Assembly (NCBI RefSeq): GCF_022398325.1
Contig: NZ_JAKEVD010000031.1
Span: 1-56,818 of the forward strand
Length of the DNA: 56,818 nt
Direction: 5' to 3'
Source of the DNA: Shewanella sp. Isolate13
Lineage (GTDB): Bacteria > Pseudomonadota > Gammaproteobacteria > Enterobacterales > Shewanellaceae
This document shows positions 17,715 to 26,756 of this stretch, one piece after another. The notes beneath the pieces are model-generated. The model saw only the letters and a program-made list of their open reading frames with translations, ran no database searches and had not been told where the DNA came from. The number at the start of each line of letters is the position of its first letter. Positions within the stretch are counted from its first letter, which is position 1. The translations under genes and the position numbers were made by a program.

Positions 17715-18281
17715 CTAGCCAAATTCGTTATAGCCATCAACTGAATAGAAGCTGATGCCTTGCAGCTTATGCTCTAGGATTTTATTGACTATGCTCTTAT
17801 GAAAAAACACCTTATCCTTCCAGCCGCTGTCTCGAAATATTAACCTTTCCTCTAATGCGATTTTGGCTAGCCGACTCTCGTCTAAAACGAGTTTCTTCAT
17901 TCCTGAGATAAACTCACCGCCATTAAACTCATCATAGTAGTCGAACTCGCTGTGCTGGCGGTCAATAGCTTTAATTTCGTTGCCGATTTGAATCATGTGG
18001 TAAAGGTGCTCACCTTGATCGATTAATTTGATTTTGACCCAATTGGTACCATAGGTGTTGCTGATATTTAATTGCTGTAATAAGCCGTCTTTGATGCACA
18101 AAGAAGGCACTAGGAATATATCTGCCAGAGGATAGTTTTCTTCAGCGGCAAACCTTACTACTAGTGGCACCGGCTCTAGGGGATGGGTGAACAGATTAGA
18201 AGGCACCGCATCTGCATATTCATCGGGAAAGTCGTAAAAAGGGATATTCATATTCTCGGATGCGAAAAAGTATTCACTCAT
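17715..18281 (-). CDS. Imm11-like (DUF1629-like) protein, copy 2
   Basis: About 188 residues, cytoplasmic. The C-terminal segment EERLIFRDSGWKDKVFFHK followed by SIVNKI and GISFYSVDGYNEFG is the Imm11/DUF1629 pattern, and the core FFHKS is shared with the protein at 4654. These families are predicted immunity proteins against polymorphic toxins. No toxin is encoded next to it. ATG 18281 is chosen because AGGA lies nine bases upstream; the frame extends to 18344 without a better site. Confidence 0.6.
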   Translation of the reverse strand: MSEYFFASENMNIPFYDFPDEYADAVPSNLFTHPLEPVPLVVRFAAEENYPLADIFLVPSLCIKDGLLQQLNISNTYGTNWVKIKLIDQGEHLYHMIQIGNEIKAIDRQHSEFDYYDEFNGGEFISGMKKLVLDESRLAKIALEERLIFRDSGWKDKVFFHKSIVNKILEHKLQGISFYSVDGYNEFG

Positions 18282-18405
18282 TATTTTATTTCCTGAAGAC
18301 ATGCTTGGGTAAATGCTAGCAATAACATCATGTTGTAACAACATCGCATATTGAAAAGTGAAAGCTAACTCAATTTAGCGTCAGTTGTTCAGCAGGGGAG
18401 AAAGC

Positions 18406-18431
18406 AAAAGGGCGCTAATTAGCGCCCTTTT
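18406..18431 (-). terminator. Intrinsic terminator after the deaminase gene
   Basis: AAAAGGGCGCTAATTAGCGCCCTTTT, a near-perfect palindrome 22 bases after the stop of the minus-strand deaminase. It has T runs in both directions. Confidence 0.8.
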
Positions 18432-18453
18432 ATTGATTGTTAGCTCATGTGTC

Positions 18454-18888
18454 TTAGTCGACCTGCATCCAATCGACTTTGACACCCGCTTGGTCAAACA
18501 TATCTTGGCTAATCTTAATCTTATCAGCCCAGCGTGATAAAAAGTCTTCGCTTGGTTGTGGGCTATGGACTGTGCTTAAACCTGTTTGGATGATTTTGGC
18601 GGCACAGTTAGGGCAAGGAAAGTGAGTTACCCAGATCTCGCAGCCGCTGAGATCGCGCTTGGCATAGAGAATGGCGTTCTCTTCGGCGTGGAGGGTCTTT
18701 AGCAGTTTCATCTCTCGGTTGTCGGTTTCGGCACTATCTGAGATCCCATGGGGGTAGCCATTGAAACCTAATGAGACAATCCGGTTATCTTCGGTGATCA
18801 CCGCACCCACTTGTGTGGAGGGATCTTTACTCCAAGATCCAACGAGCTCGGCCATCTGTAAGAAACGTGTCGCCCACTTTGTCATCAT
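18454..18888 (-). CDS. Deoxycytidylate (dCMP) deaminase family protein
   Basis: 144 residues, cytidine/dCMP deaminase fold. The zinc site is complete: HAEENAIL (His plus catalytic Glu) and PCPNCAAKI (two Cys). The N-terminal SKDPSTQVGAVITEDNRIVSLGFNGYP is typical of the dCMP-deaminase/ComEB branch. Such enzymes convert dCMP to dUMP for thymidylate synthesis. AGGAG lies about ten bases before ATG 18888. It is a single gene with its own terminator. Confidence 0.85.
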   Translation of the reverse strand: MMTKWATRFLQMAELVGSWSKDPSTQVGAVITEDNRIVSLGFNGYPHGISDSAETDNREMKLLKTLHAEENAILYAKRDLSGCEIWVTHFPCPNCAAKIIQTGLSTVHSPQPSEDFLSRWADKIKISQDMFDQAGVKVDWMQVD

Positions 18889-19115
18889 CTAACTGAAACT
18901 CCTAAATCGATACTATTGAATAAACCGCTTACACTTGGCGTTATTCTCTATGGAGAACAATGATAAATCAACATATAGTCAATCAATAAGGAATTAAGTT
19001 AGCTCAGAGTCTGAATCAACTGACTCTTTCTCGCCTTTTTTTGATGTAACCCTGCTATCTCGCGTGTCAGTTGGGTTTATGATTCTTGTTCGTTTCGCAA
19101 ACAGAAGTCGCACAG

Positions 19116-20222
19116 ATGACAAATATCAATCAAGAAAGACTCGTTGAACACTTTATCTCGCTGGTGAAAATCGACAGTGAATCAGGCAATGAAAAAGCGG
19201 TTGCTGAAACCTTAGTTGAGCAGCTTGGCCAACAGGGCTTTGAGGTGGTTCAGCTTGCTGTGCCTGGCACTATTACGAACGGCTTTAATATCTACGCAAA
19301 GCTGCAAGGAGAGCTTGATGGAAGCATAGTTTTCAGCAGCCATATGGATACTGTGACACCCGGTAATGGTATTGAACCTATCATCGAAGACGGCATCATT
19401 CGTTCTCAAGGCGACACCATTTTAGGCGGAGATGATAAATCGGGGATCGCCGCTGTGATGGAGGCCGTTCGTAGCATTCAAGAGAGCGGCGAAGCCCATA
19501 AGACGATCGAAGTGGCGTTTACCGTTTATGAAGAGCGCGGCATGCACGGCTCTAAAAACTTCGATATCAGCAAGATTGAATCTAAGCAAGCGATTGTACT
19601 CGACTCGGGAGGCCCTATTGGCACCATTATCACGACCGCTCCAGGTCAGCAAAGCCTAAAAGTGACCATCAAGGGTAAGCCTGCCCACGCGGGACTCGAG
19701 CCTGAAGCGGGGATCAATGCGCTGACGGTCGCTGCCGATGCGATAAGCAAGATGCAACTGAGTCGCATCGATGATGAAACCACCGCCAATATCGGTGTGG
19801 TGCGAGGTGGTCAGGCGACCAATATCGTGATGCCAGAGCTGCACATTGAGGCTGAGGCTCGCTCATTGAATGATGACAAGCTGGCAAAGCAGGTAGCGCA
19901 TATGGTGTCGACTTTTGAAGCGGCGGCGCAAAAGCATGGCGCGAGTATAGAGATTGACTCAAGCCGTTCTTATAACGCCTACCATATCTCGGATGACGAT
20001 GCCCATGTGGTGGCGATAAAGGCTGCCTTTGAAGCCATAGGAATTGAAGCCGTCACTAAGCCAACAGGCGGCGGATCAGATGCCAACATCTTTAATGAAC
20101 AAGGTTTGAAGACGGTTAACTTGTCGACGGGTATGTCTAAGGTGCACACCACGGATGAGTTTATTGCGGTAGCCGATTTAGTGGCAATCACCAACTTTGT
20201 TCGCTGTTATCTAACCCGTTAA
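19116..20222 (+). CDS. M20-family metallopeptidase, PepT-like
   Basis: About 368 residues, cytoplasmic. The di-zinc site of M20 peptidases is intact: SSHMDTV (His, Asp), GGDDKSG (bridging Asp), EERG (catalytic and metal Glu), VLDSGG (Asp) and KVHTTDE (His). A dimerisation domain lies between, about residues 180-295. Relatives are annotated as peptidase T-like tripeptidases. ATG 19116 is preferred over the in-frame TTG at 19086, although the ribosome site is weak. It is monocistronic with a downstream terminator. Confidence 0.85.
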   Translation: MTNINQERLVEHFISLVKIDSESGNEKAVAETLVEQLGQQGFEVVQLAVPGTITNGFNIYAKLQGELDGSIVFSSHMDTVTPGNGIEPIIEDGIIRSQGDTILGGDDKSGIAAVMEAVRSIQESGEAHKTIEVAFTVYEERGMHGSKNFDISKIESKQAIVLDSGGPIGTIITTAPGQQSLKVTIKGKPAHAGLEPEAGINALTVAADAISKMQLSRIDDETTANIGVVRGGQATNIVMPELHIEAEARSLNDDKLAKQVAHMVSTFEAAAQKHGASIEIDSSRSYNAYHISDDDAHVVAIKAAFEAIGIEAVTKPTGGGSDANIFNEQGLKTVNLSTGMSKVHTTDEFIAVADLVAITNFVRCYLTR

Positions 20223-20280
20223 TTTTCAGCCTATCAGCACTAATATTTAGCGATAGTTGAATGAATAGCCTCTGGGGCTG

Positions 20281-20318
20281 AGCCGTTCTCTTAATTGGGA
20301 GCGGCTTTTTATTTTATG
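20281..20318 (+). terminator. Intrinsic terminator after the M20 peptidase
   Basis: AGCCGTTCTC, TTAATT loop, GGGAGCGGCT followed by TTTTATTTTA. The stem includes G-T pairs. Confidence 0.75.
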
Positions 20319-20500
20319 GAGTTTCATCAGGCTTTACTATTTTTGCCATCTTTGTTGGTTAAGATTAATTTTCGTTGTAGTTAAGATTAACATTTTTTCA
20401 AGCAAACTATTTTGTGAGTAAAATCAAATTCTACCGCAAACCTTTGTGCAATATTCATCCCGATTTATCTATGGGGATCTAATTGAACGAGAGGTTTTCG

Positions 20501-20626
20501 ATGGAGTTTTTAGATGATGTGCCAACCCTTTTCTTATTGGTGGGGAGTATCGCCCTTGTCCAGTTTTTGGTTGTCGCTGTTGGGCTCATGTTCAATAAGC
20601 TGCAAGGTCTCTTTAGGCAGCAATAG
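20501..20626 (+). CDS. Small 41-residue membrane protein
   Basis: A short gene with strong local signals. GAGAGG lies seven bases before ATG 20501, the frame is clean to TAG 20624, and an intrinsic terminator starts 12 bases later. The peptide begins MEFLDDVPTLFLL, has one membrane helix of about 22 residues, and ends with LFRQQ. No family is recognised. The neat promoter-to-terminator unit makes it a credible small protein rather than chance. Confidence 0.65.
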   Translation: MEFLDDVPTLFLLVGSIALVQFLVVAVGLMFNKLQGLFRQQ

Positions 20627-20637
20627 CGTTCATCAAT

Positions 20638-20667
20638 GAAAAGCCTGCATAGCAGGCCTTTTTTTAT
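20638..20667 (+). terminator. Intrinsic terminator after the small membrane protein
   Basis: AAAAGCCTGC, AT loop, GCAGGCTTTTTTT-type hairpin with a seven-T run. Confidence 0.85.
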
Positions 20668-20745
20668 CTGGTAGTTTTGATGTAGTGATTACTCGCTATT
20701 GGTTAGTAAGGATTCATCGCTTAACTCCCAATTATTCAACTCCTC

Positions 20746-20780
20746 ACTACTCAGTTAGCAACTACTCAGTTAGCAACTAC
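20746..20780. repeat. Short tandem repeat, 15-bp unit x2.3
   Basis: ACTACTCAGTTAGCA occurs twice in direct succession plus five more bases, in the 3' gap of the cytochrome gene. It is probably replication slippage. Confidence 0.8.
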
Positions 20781-20808
20781 CCGATAACTCAATGACTCCA
20801 GTTATTAG

Positions 20809-21273
20809 TTAAGGCCTATCGTATCGATAGGGGGAATATTCCGTTCGGGGAGAGGGCGCCAGTTTGTAATAGGGCTGTAAAAATACGACTAGGTTAACCA
20901 GTTCCTCGACAGTCATCACGCTATTAAAGCTCACCATTTTAGATTTGCCATCGATTTGAACCGCAGACTTGGGGTACCCCTCTATGAAGCTGTGCGATGG
21001 ATTGATAATACCTGTGACCAGAGCAGCGTAGGTTTTAACCTTGTTCGATTCACCACCTAGAGGGATTGATAATATAGAGTGTTCGATAGCTTGTGGTTGC
21101 TCTATACCCTCTAACTGATGGCATGAGAGACATTGATACTTCAAGAAGGCTTGTTTTCCCTTGGCCACATTGCCATCAGGGAGGTTAAAACCCTGAGGGG
21201 AATCCACCGACTTGTCACACCCCGATATTGCTGCAGCAATTAGGGCGAGCATGCATAGATGTAATAATTTCAT
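20809..21273 (-). CDS. Monoheme c-type cytochrome lipoprotein
   Basis: 154 residues. Signal peptide with lipobox AISGC, then one heme site CLSCH at about residue 48, and a distal SVMTVEELVNLVVFL helix whose methionine is the likely sixth heme ligand, a normal class I arrangement. GGAG lies nine bases before ATG 21273. It is periplasmic and membrane-anchored. It would carry single electrons, but its partner cannot be told from the neighbours (small membrane protein and Hsp20). Confidence 0.8.
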   Translation of the reverse strand: MKLLHLCMLALIAAAISGCDKSVDSPQGFNLPDGNVAKGKQAFLKYQCLSCHQLEGIEQPQAIEHSILSIPLGGESNKVKTYAALVTGIINPSHSFIEGYPKSAVQIDGKSKMVSFNSVMTVEELVNLVVFLQPYYKLAPSPRTEYSPYRYDRP

Positions 21274-21371
21274 ATTCAGTCACTCCATCCTGATTAATCT
21301 CTTGTTGTTATCTGCTGCGAGCAATTATCACGGTGTTACTTGCCAATAATTTAGGTTAATGGCGGGAGGGA

Positions 21372-21809
21372 CTACTCAATGCTAATTTTTTTTACCTCTT
21401 GCTTATTGTTAGTTGACTTAGGTAATACTAACTCCAATACACCATCTTCATATTTAGCTTTAATGTCTTGTTCTTTAATATTTTTGCCGAAATTAAAACT
21501 GCGATAATAGCTGCCGTAATGCCTTTCTTTCAGCATATTGCCGCTACTTTGTTTTTTCTCGAATTGCTCATCATGTTCAGCTTTTATAACCAGTTGGCCA
21601 TCATCTAATGACACATGAATGTCATCTTTACTAAAGCCGGGTAGCTCGGCCAGTAAGGTATATTCACCTTCCGTTTCTTCTATATCTACAGCAGGCATCT
21701 TGCTGGCTTTATTGAAAAAATCAGAGCGTAATACTGGGCTGAAAAAGCCTTGGAACATGTTGTCATCAAAAACTGATGGGAAAGCTCTGGAGTGCTTGGC
21801 AGGTTTCAT
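21372..21809 (-). CDS. Hsp20 family small heat-shock protein
   Basis: About 145 residues with an alpha-crystallin domain: PAVDIEETEGEYTLLAELPG at the start, the strand LDDGQLVIKAEH, YRSFNFGKNI, and the closing GVLELVLPK. These chaperones bind unfolded proteins in ATP-independent oligomers. ATG 21809 has GAGG nine bases upstream; an ATG five codons earlier has none. A single gene. The upstream gap contains an 11-base C run on this strand about 230 bases before the start. Confidence 0.88.
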   Translation of the reverse strand: MKPAKHSRAFPSVFDDNMFQGFFSPVLRSDFFNKASKMPAVDIEETEGEYTLLAELPGFSKDDIHVSLDDGQLVIKAEHDEQFEKKQSSGNMLKERHYGSYYRSFNFGKNIKEQDIKAKYEDGVLELVLPKSTNNKQEVKKISIE

Positions 21810-22193
21810 CACTAATATCCTCATCTAGGAGAAGTTAGGCGGTTTGGGGTGTAAGTAAACTATAGTCGTTTTTGCTTGTTTTTCGAGCTGATTTGTTACC
21901 TAAAACAAGGGGCGATAAGCCACGCAGCAGTAGCCTGTTAACACTCATTATGAGTGTTGCTTCTAGAGGGGGAGGATTGCAGTGACTAGAGGGGGATAGT
22001 CCTTCATTTACTCTTGCGGTCATTGCTTTTATCTGGGGGGGGGGGTGAAGCGATAGTTCATCTTGAATACTCGCGAGAATCCACTAACATTTATTACGGT
22101 CACTATTGAGCGTTAGGCCTGTATTGCCTACAATAGCGCACTTTTTGTTTACTGCAGTTTCTATAACTGCCACTTTTATTACAGGCCACGATT
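21810..22193. other. Divergent promoter gap, hsp20 / DUF3297
   Basis: About 380 bases between divergently transcribed genes. It includes the 11-G tract at 22035. Both promoters should be here; I could not fix a heat-shock promoter with confidence. Confidence 0.45.
22035..22045. repeat. Homopolymer of eleven G
   Basis: Uninterrupted run of 11 G on the plus strand in the hsp20/DUF3297 intergenic region. Such tracts can vary by slippage, and they are also a common place for sequencing length errors. Confidence 0.9.
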
Positions 22194-22442
22194 ATGACTG
22201 ACACGAGTTCACAACCAGCTTTACCAGATCGCCTTTCTGTTAACCCACGTAGCCCACACCACGTGGAAGCTATTTTCGAGTTTGATATCGGTATCAAAGT
22301 TAACGGCAAAGAGCGTTTTGATGTTGAAGAGTATTGCATCAGTGAAGGCTGGGTAAAAGTACCTTCACACAAAGCACTAGACCGTCGTGGTCAACCGCTA
22401 ATGATGACTGTTAAAGGTCAGGTTGAAGCTTTCTACAAGTAA
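22194..22442 (+). CDS. DUF3297 family protein
   Basis: 82 residues, cytoplasmic. The sequence follows the DUF3297 family end to end: PDRLSVNPRSPHHVEAIFE, then DIGIKVNGKER, EEYCISEGWVKVP, DRRGQPL and VEAFYK. The family is conserved and uncharacterised. ATG 22194 follows the gap after the G tract; a strong terminator follows the gene. Confidence 0.88.
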   Translation: MTDTSSQPALPDRLSVNPRSPHHVEAIFEFDIGIKVNGKERFDVEEYCISEGWVKVPSHKALDRRGQPLMMTVKGQVEAFYK

Positions 22443-22480
22443 TAGTCATCAGTGACACAGTTACTGAGTTCTTTGTAAAT

Positions 22481-22510
22481 AAAAAGGTCGCAATAGCGGC
22501 CTTTTTTATT
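22481..22510 (+). terminator. Intrinsic terminator after the DUF3297 gene
   Basis: AAAAAGGTCGC, AATA loop, GCGGCCTTTTTTATT. The stem has one G-T pair and a six-T run. Confidence 0.85.
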
Positions 22511-22628
22511 TTGTTAATCAGGGCTACTGCAGTGGACTTAGCAGCCTGATACAAACTAGTTTTTACGGTTTGGCTGAGATATATTGAGAAACTCGCCTGG
22601 CTTTTCCTTTTCAATTGAGAACACTCGA

Positions 22629-23549
22629 ATGCCCTGTTCAAGAATCCTTGCTAGTTTACTTTTACTGGTTTCTCCTTTCGTCTTGGCTGGTCCTAGCTTG
22701 CAGCTAAGTCAGAGCCTGCCGCTGCCTCCCGAACAAGTTATGCAGCCATATCCAGAGGTAAGCGTTAGCATGCTGCACTCTGCTAAGGAGCTTATCGCAG
22801 CCTTTGATGGTAACGACTATCAGCTCACGACCGTCGAGCAGAGCAAGACATTGCCTAGTTATTTTGTTGAGAATCTGCCTAGCGATTTAAATGCCTTGCC
22901 GGTATCGCAAAAAACAACTGGCTTTATTCGGTTACTCTTGCCAACTATCAAGGTGGTGAACGAGCGTATTTTGTTGGTAAGAGATGAGCTAAACAGGCTA
23001 TCGGCTAAGCCTAAATCCCAGTGGTCTGAGGCCGAGAAGCGCTGGGTGCAGACGTTGTCAGACTCTTACGCGATTCAGTCAGGTGAGATTGCCGAGCTAC
23101 TCTTGCATATCGATATTATTCCAGCGGGCATGGTACTCGCCCAAGGCATCGATGAGAGTGGTTGGGGCACAAGCCATTTTGCCATCGCGGGCAATAATCT
23201 CTATGGCGAGCACCTGCCCCACGATGGCGGTAAGTTTTTAACGACGCCGGGCGGTCAAGTGAAGGTGGCTGCATTTAATGATCTGTATCAGAGCACTGCA
23301 AGCTATATGCATAATCTCAATACGACAAGAGCTTACAAGGAGCTTAGGCTTTTGCGGCAGCAGCTGCGGACACAAAAAAAGTTAACAGGCTATGAGTTGG
23401 TGCAATCTCTGCTGCATTACTCTAGCCGCGGTCAGGCCTATGTGGACAACTTACGAGCGTTGATCAAACGCCACCATTTAGATGACTTCGACCAGACTAG
23501 GCTGAACACGAGTGATAGTGTTCGTTATCGTTTTAGTGATGATGGCTAA
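22629..23549 (+). CDS. Bax-like glucosaminidase-domain protein
   Basis: About 306 residues with a signal peptide (RILASLLLLVSPFVLAG). The C-terminal two thirds is a glucosaminidase (Bax/FlgJ-type) domain: GMVLAQGIDESGWGTSHFA carries the catalytic glutamate, followed by GNNLYGEH and the SYMHNLNTTRAYKELR helix. It should cut N-acetylglucosaminyl bonds in peptidoglycan in the periplasm. ATG 22629 is chosen; the TTG at 22584 would add 15 residues that do not fit a signal peptide. Monocistronic, with terminator. Confidence 0.82.
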   Translation: MPCSRILASLLLLVSPFVLAGPSLQLSQSLPLPPEQVMQPYPEVSVSMLHSAKELIAAFDGNDYQLTTVEQSKTLPSYFVENLPSDLNALPVSQKTTGFIRLLLPTIKVVNERILLVRDELNRLSAKPKSQWSEAEKRWVQTLSDSYAIQSGEIAELLLHIDIIPAGMVLAQGIDESGWGTSHFAIAGNNLYGEHLPHDGGKFLTTPGGQVKVAAFNDLYQSTASYMHNLNTTRAYKELRLLRQQLRTQKKLTGYELVQSLLHYSSRGQAYVDNLRALIKRHHLDDFDQTRLNTSDSVRYRFSDDG

Positions 23550-23921
23550 TGGCTATTAACTTATCGGCTCAGCTTTTTATTAGGGGCTGAAATGATAATA
23601 GAAAGGCCGCGATAGCGGCTTTTTTTTATGTTGATTTTATATCTATGATATTGACCACAAAGGCGTTATTTTGCAGTTGCTATGATAATACACCCTGTTG
23701 GCTTTATCTTATGAAAATAGTGTCGACTTACTAGGGGATGTATTGCTGTTTCGAACTCATCACCCTTAACCCATTTGATGACTGAATCACTCACTCGCAT
23801 TTAACCTGAGTAATGGCCTATTTAGTGGCTTATAAGAGATTAAGTATGAGTTGTGGGGCTGGTTGCTTAAGTAGGCCGATATAGAGCTACGGGTTTAATT
23901 CGATTATTATTGAGGTTTGTT
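23550..23921. other. Gap between bax-like and diguanylate cyclase genes
   Basis: About 370 bases. Contains the terminator at 23604 and presumably the promoter of the diguanylate cyclase gene. Nothing else was recognised. Confidence 0.4.
23604..23627 (+). terminator. Intrinsic terminator after the bax-like gene
   Basis: GCCGC, GATA tetraloop, GCGGC followed by eight T. Confidence 0.85.
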
Positions 23922-25118
23922 TTGTCTGCTTTTTACCATCGTTGTCGTTACTTTTTCCTTCCTCTTGTCTTCACGGCTTTTGGCCTAGCTTTGACCGAGA
24001 TCTATCAATCAGACTTGCAGGCTTGGCAGGGGGTGATAGAGCAGCTTCCCTATTGGTTACTGCCCGCTGCAATCATTATCGCGCTGCAGTTTAACCGGAG
24101 TCGCTTAGCTTATTTGGCAGCGATCATGCTGACTTACTATCTGTGTGTGACCCACTCTTTGTTAGAGCCTGCGCTGCTGGAGCTATATTCACAGCAGATC
24201 TTACTCGGCGGAGCGTTCACCATTAGCGGATTTGCCTTTATTAAAGATAGGGGGCTGTTATCTCCCCACAGCTTGGTAAGAGTGGTTGGTTGCGGGCTTT
24301 GCTTTGCGGCCGGTTTTGGTTGGCTGTGGGCTAACCGCCTGTTTAAAGTACAACTCGATGAGCTACTACCTAGTCTAATAGACATGGAGGTTAGAGTCAT
24401 AGCCCCCTTGTACCTGTGTGGTTTATTGGTGTTTATCCGTGGACTCTGGCAGGCGAATCTGGTTAATAGCGCTATCTTTATCACCCTCGCGCTTTGGGCT
24501 GTTCAGTTTGAGTTTACGGGCTTAGTTTCCCTTGCAACTTCGATGACTGTATTAGCCATTATCTATATTTTGACTGTGCTGACCGACTCCTACTTTTTGG
24601 CTTATCGCGATGAACTGACCGGACTTGCCTCTCGCCGAGCCCTGTTTAACTTAGTGCTTGCTTTGGGGCGTAAATACAGTGTGGCTATGCTGGATATCGA
24701 CCACTTTAAGAAGTTCAACGATACCTATGGTCACGATGTCGGTGATCAGGTATTGAAGTTAGTCGCCAGCAAAATTGCTGGTGTGCGCGGTGGCGGTAGA
24801 GCTTTTCGTTATGGTGGTGAAGAGTTCACCATTATCTTTCCCCGTAAGGATGCCCAATCGACCCTGAGTTATCTCGAAGAGGTGCGCCAGACGATTGAGG
24901 AGTACGATATTGTGCTTCGAAATGAGCAGCGTAAGAGTCAATCCAAGGCTAAACGTGGTAAGGCTAAAACGAGCAACCAACAGCGAACGGTGAGTGTCAC
25001 CATCTCCATAGGCGTTGCCGAACATCAAAGTGGTGAAACCTTTGAGCAAACAATGAAGCGCTCCGATCAAGCCTTGTATAAAGCTAAGAAAAAGGGTCGT
25101 AACCAAGTCTGTGCTTAG
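23922..25118 (+). CDS. Membrane-bound diguanylate cyclase (GGDEF)
   Basis: About 398 residues: seven or so membrane helices in residues 1-220, then a GGDEF domain. The active site reads RYGGEEF (GGEEF at about 298-302), preceded by DELTGLASRR and MLDIDHFKKFNDTYGHDVGD, so the enzyme should make cyclic di-GMP. The inhibitory RxxD site that often lies just before it is not present (the segment reads VRGGGRAF). A basic, Lys-rich insertion (SQSKAKRGKAKTSN) sits between the last strands. No ATG is near the start; TTG 23922 has GAGG seven bases upstream. Confidence 0.85.
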   Translation: MSAFYHRCRYFFLPLVFTAFGLALTEIYQSDLQAWQGVIEQLPYWLLPAAIIIALQFNRSRLAYLAAIMLTYYLCVTHSLLEPALLELYSQQILLGGAFTISGFAFIKDRGLLSPHSLVRVVGCGLCFAAGFGWLWANRLFKVQLDELLPSLIDMEVRVIAPLYLCGLLVFIRGLWQANLVNSAIFITLALWAVQFEFTGLVSLATSMTVLAIIYILTVLTDSYFLAYRDELTGLASRRALFNLVLALGRKYSVAMLDIDHFKKFNDTYGHDVGDQVLKLVASKIAGVRGGGRAFRYGGEEFTIIFPRKDAQSTLSYLEEVRQTIEEYDIVLRNEQRKSQSKAKRGKAKTSNQQRTVSVTISIGVAEHQSGETFEQTMKRSDQALYKAKKKGRNQVCA

Positions 25119-25480
25119 CGCGGTTTATGGGGAGCTAGATAAAAGAGCGAGTCGGCGTTATAGATATGAATACTCATGGAGCTTCAGCCACTCGCTTTTG
25201 AAAGCTCCCCAAACTGACGCATCGGTTCTGATAGACCCTTTGCAATAAATATTCGATAGATAGTGGGGCTAAATTAGAGACGTGTTTCTTGAGATAGTAT
25301 GACTGCGATTATTTTGACTTAGTGGGTATTTTTAGCTGTCGATTTAATAAATAAATCATATTCGAGGCGTACCATGTTGTTAGTAGGTAAAAAATGTGGC
25401 CAATCGCAGCATTTTTGTCAACATTTATCGTTACCATTGCTACAGCGCTACACATGGTTAACTTATCTCAAGGAGTATTT
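25119..25480. other. Gap between diguanylate cyclase and DUF3083 genes
   Basis: About 360 bases. At 25141-25199 the arms AAAAGAGCGAGT and ACTCGCTTTT can pair around a large loop and may terminate the upstream gene. Nothing else was recognised. Confidence 0.4.
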
Positions 25481-26566
25481 ATGTCCCTTAGCCATCAGCA
25501 AAAAGTGTACATTCCCAAGGACGTTCGGGCGAATCAATATATCACCGCAGAAATTAAAGTAACCGATGCATTACTGGCTCATTATCCCGATTACAAGACG
25601 TGTTATCAGACTCTTAGTCGCGCAATTTTCAGCCTTGGAGATCAGGAAGAGTTATATAACCTTCATGTGATCACTAACGATAAGTTACCCGTTGTGCGTT
25701 TTCATTCTGAAGCCTATTGCTTCCCAACTGCCGAACAGCTCATCTTCTTCTATAACCCTGTCTATCATGAATCGCAAACGCTACACACAAAGGATGATTA
25801 TCGCGCCCGTAAGATCAGGATTGTGTTCTTAGCGACTGGTGACGAGATCCGCAGTCATTCGGCCAGTTTCCATATCAAGGTGCAGTCTTTCCTCGCCAAG
25901 CTCATGCCACAACTGCCAGAGAAAGATCTCACCATTAAGGTTCGTGACCATCAGCATATCTCTTACGACCTGTTCGCCAAGTCGAAAGGCAATAAAGAGA
26001 CCTATGGTTATAAGCTACGTTCGATTAGCCACAGGTATAAAGCAAGAGAGTGTCCAATCCCTGAGGAGCACGGTTCGCTTTGCTACGTCACGGTGAAGTT
26101 ACCCCTAAGTCGCAAGTTAAAGCAGGCGATATTACCTGAACACACTAGCGACTTTACGCCACTGTATCAAAAGCTGGAAGATGCTTTCCTTCAAGCGGCT
26201 TCCGCTAAAAAATTAAATCGAATTGCTATGGTTGCTAACGGCTTAACGCCGCTTGTGCGTAACAGTAAATTCGATCAAGTCGATGGTACCGATGAGGTGC
26301 AGATGCTTGGCTTCGACCCTAATATTGAGGAACAGCAGTTTATCCGCCACTGGGATGGTGACAAGTTAGTGGAGATGGTGAGCTTTACTATTGCTGCAGG
26401 CACCAAGGACATTAAAGATGGTGGCTATGGTCGCTACTTGAATCGAGTGGAGGAGGCGCTTAAGAGCTTTGCCGCCGAGCTACCGATAGACAAGTCTCGG
26501 GACGATTTGATTGTGCGCTTCCACCAACATATTAGCTACCAAGCGCCGCAACAACTGCTTAGCTAA
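25481..26566 (+). CDS. DUF3083 family protein
   Basis: 361 residues, cytoplasmic, no membrane segment. It matches the DUF3083 proteins I know from Shewanella and relatives (start MSLSHQQKVYIPKDVR, internal SLCYVTVKLPLSRKLKQAILP, end FHQHISYQAPQQLLS). Function unknown. Two HQHISY repeats (DHQHISYDLF and FHQHISYQAP) bracket the protein and suggest a duplicated domain. AAGGAG lies five bases before ATG 25481, so the longer frame from 25394 is rejected. Confidence 0.8.
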   Translation: MSLSHQQKVYIPKDVRANQYITAEIKVTDALLAHYPDYKTCYQTLSRAIFSLGDQEELYNLHVITNDKLPVVRFHSEAYCFPTAEQLIFFYNPVYHESQTLHTKDDYRARKIRIVFLATGDEIRSHSASFHIKVQSFLAKLMPQLPEKDLTIKVRDHQHISYDLFAKSKGNKETYGYKLRSISHRYKARECPIPEEHGSLCYVTVKLPLSRKLKQAILPEHTSDFTPLYQKLEDAFLQAASAKKLNRIAMVANGLTPLVRNSKFDQVDGTDEVQMLGFDPNIEEQQFIRHWDGDKLVEMVSFTIAAGTKDIKDGGYGRYLNRVEEALKSFAAELPIDKSRDDLIVRFHQHISYQAPQQLLS

Positions 26567-26756
26567 TTGGTCTAACGGTAAGTGGGGTGAGGCTGAGGTT
26601 CGGGTGTCGCTACATCATCAGTTATTGATGTGACAGGCTACACCTTAGATGAAATTGCCTTCATCCTGCTTTATCGTTTTTGCTGCTTTGATCTTAGGGG
26701 CATTGAGGTTACGACAGGCCGCTTGGCTTGATGATTAGCTGTCGTTGCAGAACCTA

